From assembly GCA_005223375.1 (NCBI GenBank), contig RXOD01004158.1, forward strand, positions 1-27,444: 27,444 bases of DNA, in the 5' to 3' direction. Both the position numbers and the translations under genes were made by a program. Under the pieces are notes generated by a model. That model was not told the origin of the DNA and searched no databases. It saw only the letters and a program-made list of their open reading frames with translations. This DNA comes from Amoebophrya sp. AT5.2 (lineage: Eukaryota; Sar; Dinophyceae; Syndiniales; Amoebophryaceae). Positions 18,303 through 27,444 of this stretch are shown here, in pieces. The first letter of the stretch is position 1, and every line of letters begins with the position of its first letter.

Positions 18303-19548
18303 CTAGAGGTCTGAGCTGCAGTTCCTGTGCCTCCCGTTTTGTCTGAGAGGAACTGAGCTGTTGTAGAACTTCGCGTTGTTCTGCGGCAACTGCTGGCGCT
18401 TTCGTTTTAAACGTGGCAGAGCTGTTCCTGTTCTGGACGCGTCACAACTCACTGCAGCTCAACATTCTGCATGCAAGTAGTTGCGACGCGACCGTGGCTT
18501 CGCTCTCGCCACTATTGATTGGGTGTAGAAGAGCATGTGGTCTCGCGCAAGTAGAGTTTGGAGTTATCAGACTATTCGGAATTTCAAATGAACAACTATT
18601 TTTTTACGCGTGAGCTGGCAGACGCGGAGCCGGGGCACCACTCCCGTCGCAAACGGGGACTGCAAAAACCGATCTGATCACTCTTTCAACAAAACGAAGT
18701 GCTGTTGTCAAACGGGGAAAGAAAGAACGTAGCAAAAGAAAGAAAGCGTAGCACTAGTACTGTCCTCTGACCAGCTATTTGCAAATGCGTCACGACGAGT
18801 TCGAAGTACCGACTCACCCACCTTCTATCGTTTTCTGTCTAGCTGTAGCTCGAGCACAGGAGAGACATTCACTTCAGCATCAGTGTCGCGGCTATGTTGC
18901 TGTCACTTATCGGTCCGAAAGACGGAAGGAAACGCAATTTCAGTAAAATTCATGGCATCTTCGGTCTGCAGCTTCTGGATGGACACAATGAACCACAGAC
19001 ATCTTCCTTGATTCGGAATATCATTCTCCCCCGTTGCAACTTCGGTCCGTGGTTTCGTGCCAATGTTTTCGTCAAGAAATAGCTCACTACGGGCAATCAA
19101 TTCGTGCCCACTCTCTCTCTCTCTCAGCTTTTCGTTTTCGTGAAGATATCGCGCCGTCCCGTGGAATTCATCCTCAAGTTCAACCTCATCTTGTCGCGAT
19201 TCAGCAGGAGGCCAACCATGGCGCCCCTATTTTCTAACCCCCGTAGTTACGTCTACAGTTTACCTTTACGTGAAAATGTACAAACATGCACAGCCGCGGC
19301 AACATCAGTACTAGTGTCGATCGGATTCAATGTTCGCAACGAACATACCACATCCTCTCAGAATCACGCTCTACACCACTAGATGAAACTTGTATCAGTG
19401 TAATTCTAAGTCTACCTTTACTGCGCCTTCTACTACTTCGCCCGGATCGATCGGGCACCGCGTCGCGGGGGCTACCAACACCAAGCCGCTTCGCGGACGT
19501 GAGGGATCGATTCTTATCCCCCTAATTCACCATCGGTTCTATTTCTAG
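18303..19548. other. Spacer, possibly with upstream exons of the acyltransferase gene
   Basis: Only short open frames occur. A (CT)n tract at 19111-19125 ends in a CAG, followed by an open protein-like stretch 19128-19242 (LFVFVKISRRPVEFILKFN), which ends at CC|GTAGTT. This may be a real upstream exon, but I could not chain it in phase to the next open block (19411-19498) and then to the acyltransferase frame. CTAG ending at 19548 is a plausible acceptor just upstream of that frame. No RNA gene is visible. Confidence 0.35.
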
Positions 19549-19589
19549 CCGACTGGGACGCACACGCACACCTGCAGCCACCGTATCGG

Positions 19590-22500
19590 ATGACGTCGCT
19601 CGGCGGGATACTGACGTTCGGCCTGGTGCAGGGGGGTCCAACGATCGATCTTCCCGGGATGGGCGGTGAGGAGGACGAGAAAGCGGACTCGCAACAGCAG
19701 GACGCGTTTTCCACTACCGTGGGGTCCGACAGCGCCCACGACGACGACGCCGAGCGTACGCATCTGGTCCAAGCGCTGTCCACCGCGGAGAGACGTGAGC
19801 TCGTGTCCACCTCTCTCCTGGTGCAAAGAACTCTGCTGGTCGGCGGGCCAAGAAATAATTCGAGACCCTCCCTCAAAAATGTTGGGAACGGCAACTTCTC
19901 CGCCGGCGGGAACGGGAACCATGTCGGAAACAACCGAAGTTCACCTCTGACAGCGGGAGGCGGTGCGGACAGCGAGGAAGTCGGGGAGCGGAAGCGACAC
20001 GTGATCGTGAACATGCCGCCAAAAGCGCTTTCTCTCCTGCTGGACCGCCTCACGACCGAGGACTTGCGGACAGTGCTGCATAAAGAGGGTCAGCCCCCGG
20101 AGCGCGGTAGCAGCGGAAGCAACGGCGTCAGGAGAAGTAGTAGTAACACTCGTGGTGCGTGGTCTCCGTCTCCATCGGGTGGGAGTGCCAGTCCCCCCCG
20201 CAGCGGCCCTCGCGAAAGCGATCACGGATCTGGTGCTCCGCCGGCAACCGCGGACTACAGCAGCAGCGGCTACAGGACCTACTACCTCCGGAACGGAAAC
20301 GGTAACGGGAACGCCCTCGAAGATCCGGGGAGTCTGGAGGTCTCCCCGCCACCCAACAGCCTACAGGACACAAGTAACGGCAGCAGTGTCACCGACGTGC
20401 CAAATAGTCCGAACCAATGGAGACGCAGCAAGAAAAACAACAGCGGAGCACGGAAGAAGAAAGCCTCGAAGACGCAGATACTCAGCGAGGAGGGCCGGCT
20501 GTCGCAAGACAAGGAACAAGAAGCGGGCCAGAGTAGTAGTAGCAGGGGTAACGGTGTCGGTAACGGTAACGATAACAATAAAAACCGCCACGGCAGCCGA
20601 AGACGAAGTAAAAGGAACACTAGCGACCAGCTCTCGAAGGAGAAAAATTTTCCGTATTTCGCGCCGGCCCGTGAAGAGGAGAATTCATCGCGACCGTCGT
20701 CGAAACAGTCTTCCCCCCCGCTTCTGAATGCTAACGGGCGCTTCTCGCTCGACAACATTTACTCGACGGAGGAGGCGCGGCACTCGCCGAAGTCACGCGC
20801 GTTGACCAGACAGCGGTCTCAAGAGCACGAGCGCATGCTGACGCCGGATTCGCCGACGCCCGCGGCCCTGCTCGCGGCAGCTGAGGTTGCGCGGAACCAC
20901 GAGGGCGCATCCTCGACGTCGGATGAAGATGCGGAGGAGCACGAGACAAGTATCGACGTTGAGGAGCACCTGGCCGACATGGACCTAGATGACGAGAGGC
21001 CTGAAGAGCAAGACGATCACTCGAGCCCTCCAAATGAAGATAGGCAGGATCGGCGAGAAGAAGAAGAACAAGAAGAATCTGTTGTATCTGAGGAGGAAAC
21101 CGATTCCGACGAGAGTAGCGAATCAGGAGGACAAAAAATGCAAAGCGCGACGAGCACGACAGCCAAGGTGCAGCTGCTCCGGGGGGATCGAGTTGTAGAC
21201 GTAGAGGAGGCCGAGCAGCGCTACAGCCGCGGCCCAACGTCGAACACCACGGGGAAGATTGCCCAGGCGGTGAGGCGTGCGTCGAACTCCGCGACGAAGA
21301 GTCTGTACACATCTGAGGACGTGCTCAAGTCCCGGGCTTCGATTGTGGGTAATCACGCCACGGACCTCGCGGAAGCGCTGCTGCCGCCATCTTATGATAG
21401 CGCGGAACTGCACCGTAAAGTGTCCGACCTCAGGAGAGAGGCGAAGTTGAACTCCGGGCAAGGACACGCAGCCCGCGCGGTGGCCCAACCGGAGGGCGAG
21501 GCCGCTGGCGGGGAGGACGTAATTGCCTCGGGCGAGGCGTCGGGTGTCGAAAGCGGTGCAGCGCCGAGTACGCAATCAAAATCATCAAAGGAAGGGAGTC
21601 GGCGGGGGAGAAAAGTAAGTCCTCGGGACTACTTGAACGCGGAGCCCTACGGCCGTACCGAGGGCGCAGCAGCAGGGACGGCAGGAAACAGAGCAGGAGG
21701 CTCCTCGGATCCAGAAGTCCGCGTTGTTAGGAAGAGCTCGACAACGGGCGCAGCTGCAGCACCAGCAGCAGGGACCACGGGAGGAAGCAGAGCAGAAGGG
21801 TCGGACACGGAAATCCGCGTTGTTAAAAAGAGCTCGACGGCGAAGAAGAGCCCTCGGAGCGAAAGCAGTCCGCGTACAGTTGGTCCTGGGCCAGCGTCGA
21901 CGACGTCAAAGCCGGCCGCAGCTACAACTCCCGCCAAGAACAAGGAACAAGGAAGGGGCAACAAGGCCTCCTCCGACGGAACGCACATTGGCAGTGCTAC
22001 CATCGACCAGCACACCTCGCCAGGGATCATCGAAAGAAGTTTGCTGAGTCCCGCGATGTCTTACACCGTGAGTTCCAACCTCCCCATGCCCGCCTCCAGC
22101 TCTTCCTTGCATTCGCTGCCGCCTTCCCCGCCGGCTTCCCAATTTCAGCCCGCCTCCATCCTCCGCAACCCGAGTCCGTCCCTTCGAGCAGAACAACAGG
22201 ACGACGCGGACGAAGACGAACACATCCTCCCGTGGAACACGACGCCGCTTCTGCAGAGGATGCGCGACGAGCAAAGCGACGAGGAGCGCGCAAAAGTGTT
22301 GGCGGGCGCGAGCCGCCAGATGCTGCGGGACCTGGGCAATTATGGGTACCCCAAGAACGCGCCGAACCGGTTCAACCCGGCGTATTGGCTGCCGGTTTTG
22401 GCGAAGTTCGGAACGAACGCTGTCGGGCTGGCCGGGCTGACACTGGGGTACGGGATCGGCTCGATGGGGAGAGTGGTGGGCACGCGGTTGCACGAAAATC

Positions 22501-24947
22501 CAGCAATGGAGGGCGGCCTGCTCGCGTTCCTCCGCCTGAACGGACTCACGGTCACCGTCACGGTATGCATCGCTTTTTTCATCTGTGGCTAGTATGCAGT
22601 CGCTCCTTGTTGCATCTAAGTACTTACCCATGCTAGATAAAGAAACTGTCCGACTATATCGGTAGTTGATCACACAACTCATTCATCTTTTGAGCGGAAG
22701 TTCTCGTCTCGTCGCCTTGGCTTTCTGTTGATGCCATATGCGATAACGAATACCGCTCGCAGAGTAAATCCCTCCCGGAGTTTCTTAACCACACTTTGCC
22801 TCCCGTTTGTGGCGCGTGCGGTTGCTTAGCTCCGGGACATTGACATTCAAATTCTATCCATAATCGTACTCTGCTGTTGTACTCTGATCCATCGGCATCG
22901 ATCGCGAAACCTCCACCCCACATCGATCTATCAATCAAACCTACCCACCACAAAATCGCCGAATCAACTTCAACAACAGTATCCCAAGGGCGAAACGCAC
23001 GCCAATCTGACGGACTCGCCGTTTATGGTGGCCAACCACCAGTCGTACCTGGACGGCGTCATTATTGCGACCGAGCTGAAGTATCCCAAGATCATGTCGA
23101 TGTCGTCGATGCGGGATACTCCCATGATCGGGCCCTTCATGAAGGACATGGAGGTGATCTGGGTGGACCGCGACGATGCTGGGTCGCGGAAGAACGCGCT
23201 GAAGGGGATCAAGCGGCATGCGAAGTCGTGGAAGCGCGGCGAACGAGCCCTGGCAGTGTTCCCGGAGGGCACGACGACGAGTGGGAGGACGATCCTCCCT
23301 TTCAAGACGGGGGTGTTCTCGCCTGGGAAACCGATTCGGCCGTGCGTGATTCTGTACACGGGGGAGGCGGACCTGGGCCAGCCGATGATGATCCGCTCGA
23401 AAGCGGCGGATGGACACATCGTGCTGCGCGAATACATAGACAGCGAGTGGTTCGACCAATTTCTTGCCGGGATGGTGCACAGCGTCATCGTGAAGGTAGC
23501 AATTTGCGCTCTGCCATACAGCTATCTTCGATTTTGCAGCAGGTGGGACTATTCATGTAGGCTAGGACACCGATGTGATCAGCTGCGCACCCCGTCTATA
23601 AATATGGTTTTTGTAGTTTGAGTTTGCTGCGTTCCTCGATGGACTTTCACACCAAAATTGCCGTGGGAGGACTAATATCGAGTCGATCTATAATACTATC
23701 GAGCAGTGCGTCTTAGTTTCTCGGTCCAGGCGGTTGATTCAAGTGCGCACCTTAACTGTAGATTCAAGGCGAGGTTAGCACCGGGCCACAAAGTCGTCAT
23801 ATACTATCGAGCAGCATTAATTGTCGACGTACATTAAATAAAACTAAAATGAAATCCGAATCTCCGCCCCATGCCCATGCTGGGTCAATCGATCGTGGTC
23901 GCAGCAGTATGGAAAATCTCGCTCGAATATCGCATATAAGTACTTGAAACGAAATGTCAGGTTTGCCGCGTGTACTACCCCGACGAGCGGGAGCAGGCTG
24001 ATCCGGATTTGTACGCCGAGAATGTGCACAAGTATATGAAGTACGAGTACGACCGCCTCAAACTGCTCCACGATCAGCGCACGCGCAAGATCGACTTGAA
24101 GTCCCGCCCGGGCTACTCGAAGGATAACTGCCTCCTCGGCATGAACAACGCCAGCGGCAACGCCGCCATCTCGCCTTCGGGCGACATCAACCGCTGCCCC
24201 GTTCGCATCTCCCCGGAGACGCAGAAACTAGAGATCGTGGTGGGCAAGTCCTGGCGCGGCCACATGCCCTACTCCGTGGCGCAGCTGGACAACCTGCGGC
24301 CCTGGTTCCTGGCGAAAAACAAGGAGATGATTCTACGGAAGCAGGGATTTTTCAGGGAGGAACTGGAGCGGAAAAGACTCTCCATCAACCGGGGGCTGGA
24401 CAGCGCAAACTACGACCATTACACAGTGCGGGGCGGAATCGGGATGGAAGACAGGGAGGACGAGGAGGACCATTACGACCTGCAGCAGGGGCGCGGGGGC
24501 AGTTCGCTGTATTCGGGGGAGTTTGGGAGAGCGGGAGGTAACGGGCAACTCCAGCCTGGTGGTGCGGCAGGCAGGAGGAGATCAATACTAAGGTTTGAGC
24601 AGGGGAAGAAGGAGGAAATGGAAAACATAAACAGCCAAGCATCCTCAAGCAGCAGACCAGGAAGTCGGCAGTCCGCAGCCACGAGGCTACAACAGAGTCA
24701 GGACGAAGACGTCCGCAACAGAAACCGGAAGTCATACGGAGGTATCCGCAGAATCATTTCGGACTACAACAGCACGGACGAGATGGAGGAAAGCGATTCG
24801 GAGCCGCCGATGTCGCCGAAGAAGTTTACACTAGCGGAGTTTCTGGAGGAAAGCGGCTTGGACCTGAGCGACGAAGAGGACGAGGACGAAAAAATGATCG
24901 AAAACCACATCCAAAGCGTCCTCGAGAAAAAGAAGCAAAAAAGCTGA
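19590..24947 (+). CDS. Lysophospholipid acyltransferase (LPCAT/LPEAT type) with giant disordered N-terminus
   Basis: It transfers an acyl group from acyl-CoA to a lysophospholipid (Lands cycle remodelling), in the ER or another endomembrane. Exons 19590-22562, 22980-23495 and 23961-24947, joined by GT-CAG introns in phase 0, give 1491 residues. PlsC-type motifs are clear in exon 2: NHQSYLD (His 1011, Asp 1016), the WVDRDDAGSRKNA block, FPEGTTTSG (about 1085-1093) and FKTGVFSPGKPIRP. Exon 3 opens with the family block CRVYYPDEREQADPDLYAEN. A hydrophobic segment at about 925-965 precedes the domain. Residues 1-900 are predicted disordered by eye: Ser-, Asn/Gly- and Glu-rich, with SPxx motifs and a near-duplicate. 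A charged C-terminal 250 residues end KKKQKS; no EF-hands are seen. The frame extends upstream of ATG 19590 to an acceptor-like CTAG at 19548, so the true start may lie in an earlier exon. Confidence 0.9.
21666..21842 (+). repeat. Imperfect internal duplication in the disordered region
   Basis: Two adjacent copies, about 21666-21746 and 21760-21842, encode related stretches: RAGGSSDPEVRVVRKSSTTG and SRAEGSDTEIRVVKKSSTAK. DNA identity is highest over CAGCAGCAGGGAC and over the TCCGCGTTGTTA to AAGAGCTCGAC portion. The R/K-V-V-R/K-K-S-S core is kept in both, suggesting selection on the basic motif or a recent origin. Confidence 0.7.
23693..23814 (+). repeat. 14-bp direct repeat in acyltransferase intron 2
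   Basis: ATACTATCGAGCAG occurs at 23693-23706 and 23801-23814, 108 bases apart, inside the 465-nt intron 23496-23960. The octamer GATTCAAG is also repeated between the copies. It may be footprints of an inserted element. Confidence 0.65.
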
Positions 24948-25961
24948 GGGCGAGACAAGCAACTAGGCGGGCACTTTCGTACAGTAAATGCACAGCCGCT
25001 GTTGTAAATAGGGTTTGCTCGTCCTGCCGAATCACTACGACAAACCGACGACTCATCCGAGATATTCTTTCTTTGATTGTGCATGCGATCATCTAACCGT
25101 TAGAAATGCTCTGCTTCTGCACTGACTTTGTTGTCCTGTGCGGATTCAAATTACTTAACTCCATGACGGAGCCTCTTTTTGTTCGCTGCATGTTCCTGTG
25201 TTTGAAGGAAGACGTCGGTATAATGTGATGGAAATGTAAACTTCCGGAAGATCGGTTGTCCCTGAAGATTCAATCGGGCGATCGTCATCGTGTCGAATGA
25301 AGAGGCCTACCGGACTCTCGCGGTTTACTTGCTTCGTGATGAGTTGGCACCTTCGTGATGAGTTGGCACGCAGCGTCTGCAAAACCGCAAAGCCAAACCT
25401 TCTCTTCCAACATTCATTGTCAGGGGATACAATGGGTTTCCGCGGAGTTTGTTTAGATTTGCGACCCCCCTAGAACTAGATTATTGATTTGGTACCACTA
25501 ACTATAGTTCTTTGCGAGTCAAGCAAGCTCAACGCACACGGACGTGTCGCGTGTGACAGATACGTGTGAAGGTTTGTTCCTCGCTATTTACGAGTACAAA
25601 AAGTATTCATGAACCGAAGACGAATCACGCTTAGCACGTGATTTCATCAGGCGAAAAATCAGTCTACTCATAGTACCCAACAAGCCCTGGAAGAGGCAGC
25701 AGAAGTTTTTCAAGGAAGTTTTTCGAGAGCCCAGAAACGCAGTTGAGCACTCACTCGCGTTGAATAAACGCGAATTACGTACCGAGGTGCTTTAGGCTGA
25801 AGGATATTTATTGATTCGCAAACCACCAGTACATCAAACGTACATTCATTGTCAACCGCTACGGACCTTCAAGAGCAACTACATCTTAGGCCGGAGTTCA
25901 CGGCTTCTTTATCGAACAAGGACAGAGTATACATCAGTCGCGCGAGCATTTCAGGGAAAAA
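24948..25961. other. Spacer before the last gene
   Basis: No coding region is supported on either strand. It contains one clear 19-bp tandem duplication (25332-25369). Just upstream of the following start codon, TTTCAG (25950-25955) lies 6 nt before ATG 25962; it could serve as a cis- or trans-splice acceptor if the organism uses a spliced leader, but no leader sequence is present here to prove that. Confidence 0.4.
25332..25369. repeat. 19-bp perfect tandem duplication
   Basis: CTTCGTGATGAGTTGGCAC is present at 25332-25350 and again at 25351-25369 with no spacer or mismatch. Confidence 0.9.
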
Positions 25962-27444
25962 ATGTCTGGGACATCGAATTTCGATCTCGCTCGCGGCAAC
26001 TCGCTCGGGCGCATGCAGGCTGACGATGGCGGCTCCATCGTGCGGCCCTCGAAAATCAAGTCGCCGCTGAAAAAGCGACAGTCTCGCGCCGAGTCAGCCG
26101 AGAAGAACGCCGCCAGAGCCCCGGGAGGTGTCGCGGGCCGTAAGGCTGACCAGATCGTGTCGCCGACGCTCGGAAACGCCATGGCTAGAAGTGACCCTGC
26201 TGACCAAGTCCAAGACCAGCTCGCTTTGGCCACGCCCACCAGCTACTCGATGAACGCTGCGGAAACCCGCGCGGTGAACGGCGTCGTCATTGTGGAGCGT
26301 GACGCTCTTGGCAATCTGCGTATTCCGGAGGAGGGCCGTGCCGGTGCCCGTGCTCCCGCCGGGGGACCACTTCTGCCGGGCGCCTCCGCGGTGGTGGGCG
26401 TCCCGCTCCACACCCGGAACGCCCACCCGGAAGGCGAGTTGACGGAGAAGCCGGTCGCCGGGGAGGTGGTGCCTCCGTTGGGCGGCGTGCAGGGCGGTAA
26501 TACTATTGGTGGCTCCACTGACCGGTACGCTGCGATCCCGCAGGCAGTACAGACGAACGGCGCAAATGCGCAATCTCCTACGTCCCCCGCAGCTGATAGT
26601 AGCGTTTCGAAGAAGCAGTGGGGCGCGCTCGTGAAGTACCTGAGCATCTTTGGGCTCGTGTGCGCGACCGCGCTCGGCGCCAGCTTCGCGTACGACGCGG
26701 TGTGGGCGTCGGACGACGCCACGGCAGCTGGGGGCGGTCGCACTTGCGAGGGCGGGTACGGGGTGAATCCGGCGACTGGTTTGTGCGAGCCGCTCCTGAG
26801 CGACGGCTCGGGCTTCGCCTCCTACGACTCCCTCACCGGCGGCGGTGCAGCTGGTGGTTCCAACGGCGACGCGGTGGAGACCGTCGACGTGGAGCTCGTG
26901 GCGCAGCGGGTCGCCGTGCCCGTGGGCCTTCAGTTCGAGGGCACCCCGCAGGAGGCCGCGGCGTCCGTGATGAGCGATCCGCTGCTGCAGGAGGGTTTTC
27001 TGCAGGGGTTCTGCGCCTCGCTCGGCGACGCGTTCGCGGGCGACAACTGCAACGAGTGGGTCTCGATCGTCGCCGTGCAGCCGAGTCAGCGACGATCACT
27101 GCTCTCCGACGCGTCACGAAGATTACTCTCGTCGTCCCCGGGCGTGCAGGAGGTGCAGTTGGACATCGAGTACGACGTGACAGTCGCGGATAACACTACG
27201 GCCGAGGTCTTCGTCGATGTGATCACGACGATGGACGTGGATTTAATGAAAGAAAACATGGAGAAAGAGGTGAAGAAGCGCACCGAGGGCAAGGCACAGT
27301 ACGCGAACCTGAAGGTGAGGGACATCAAGCAAGTGAAGGCGAACAAAAAGGACCGGCGGAAAAAGAAAAAGAAGGTGCCGAAAAGCTACGTGGTGATGGA
27401 GGACGAAGACGAAACGGCGGGTTCCAGCAGTGGGGCGGGAACCG
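25962..27444 (+). CDS. Single-pass membrane protein, unknown, cut by window edge
   Basis: ATG 25962 (AAAAAATGTCTGG) opens 494 codons with no stop before the window ends. Residues 1-218 are hydrophilic and Pro/Ala/Gly-rich, with a basic patch near 30-42 (KIKSPLKKRQSR). Residues about 221-245 form one membrane helix (ALVKYLSIFGLVCATALGASF), suggesting a type II anchor with the C-terminal part in the lumen or outside. That part has two Cys about 11 residues apart (RTCEGGYGVNPATGLCEPL). It is followed by an alpha/beta-like domain of about 120 residues, with further Cys residues, the basic motif QRRSLLSDASRRLL and strand-like segments (VQLDIEYDVTV). Similar modules ending in an RRLL motif recur, to my knowledge, in dinoflagellate and algal surface proteins; I cannot name the family. 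The visible end is Lys-rich (RRKKKKK). An intron further on cannot be excluded. Confidence 0.75.
   Translation, partial: MSGTSNFDLARGNSLGRMQADDGGSIVRPSKIKSPLKKRQSRAESAEKNAARAPGGVAGRKADQIVSPTLGNAMARSDPADQVQDQLALATPTSYSMNAAETRAVNGVVIVERDALGNLRIPEEGRAGARAPAGGPLLPGASAVVGVPLHTRNAHPEGELTEKPVAGEVVPPLGGVQGGNTIGGSTDRYAAIPQAVQTNGANAQSPTSPAADSSVSKKQWGALVKYLSIFGLVCATALGASFAYDAVWASDDATAAGGGRTCEGGYGVNPATGLCEPLLSDGSGFASYDSLTGGGAAGGSNGDAVETVDVELVAQRVAVPVGLQFEGTPQEAAASVMSDPLLQEGFLQGFCASLGDAFAGDNCNEWVSIVAVQPSQRRSLLSDASRRLLSSSPGVQEVQLDIEYDVTVADNTTAEVFVDVITTMDVDLMKENMEKEVKKRTEGKAQYANLKVRDIKQVKANKKDRRKKKKKVPKSYVVMEDEDETAGSSSGAGT

Noticed and set aside
19128..19498. Upstream exons of the acyltransferase at 19128-19242 and 19411-19498
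   Set aside because: Each looks plausible alone and the first join is in phase, but the second cannot reach the 19549 frame without changing phase or using a very weak donor. Not annotated as CDS.
1..27444. Dinoflagellate spliced-leader sequence, CRISPR array, rRNA or prokaryotic operon signals
   Set aside because: Looked for by eye and not found. The gene structure is eukaryotic, and no regular spaced repeats are present.

Overview
The window looks like nuclear DNA of a protist with long, intron-containing, GC-rich genes, most likely an alveolate of the dinoflagellate lineage. Every gene I can define reads on the + strand. Coding exons are GC-rich and introns AT-rich. All three standard stop codons are used as terminal stops (TGA, TGA, TAG, TGA, TAG, TGA). 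Proteins carry long acidic, Ser-rich or Asn/Gly-rich low-complexity stretches. One intron, in the UGGT gene, cannot be removed by GT-AG splicing without inserting extra residues into a conserved catalytic block; it is instead bounded by a direct repeat and imperfect inverted repeats. That style is known from introner-type introns of the parasitic dinoflagellate Amoebophrya. The organism assignment is inference.

Layout. Positions 1-347 hold a fold-back element with perfect 40-bp inverted arms. A five-exon gene of unknown function, incomplete at its 5' end, runs from 358 to 2199. A two-exon drug/metabolite transporter of the triose-phosphate/nucleotide-sugar type (3159-4659) has a lysine/serine/proline-rich tail. 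An unknown, probably two-exon gene follows (5345-6701). Positions 6702-8087 have no gene I can defend, only coding-like fragments on both strands. An acidic protein with a possible signal peptide lies at 8088-9881, with a probable hidden in-frame intron at 9105-9215. Positions 9882-11386 are non-genic apart from small ORFs and a possible degraded minus-strand coding relic. A UDP-glucose:glycoprotein glucosyltransferase (UGGT) gene of four exons and about 2045 residues spans 11387-18302. After about 1.2 kb without a clear gene comes a 1491-residue lysophospholipid acyltransferase (LPCAT/LPEAT type) with a roughly 900-residue disordered N-terminal extension (19590-24947). About 1 kb of spacer follows, then the start of a single-pass membrane protein that runs off the right edge (25962-27444).

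The recognisable genes fit the endomembrane system: ER glycoprotein quality control (UGGT, with signal peptide and C-terminal REEL), phospholipid remodelling in a membrane, and a solute transporter. Nothing shows that they form a pathway, and each is probably its own transcription unit. Ten canonical introns use GT donors, nine starting GTA, with almost none of the usual +4/+5 complementarity to U1. All ten use a CAG acceptor.
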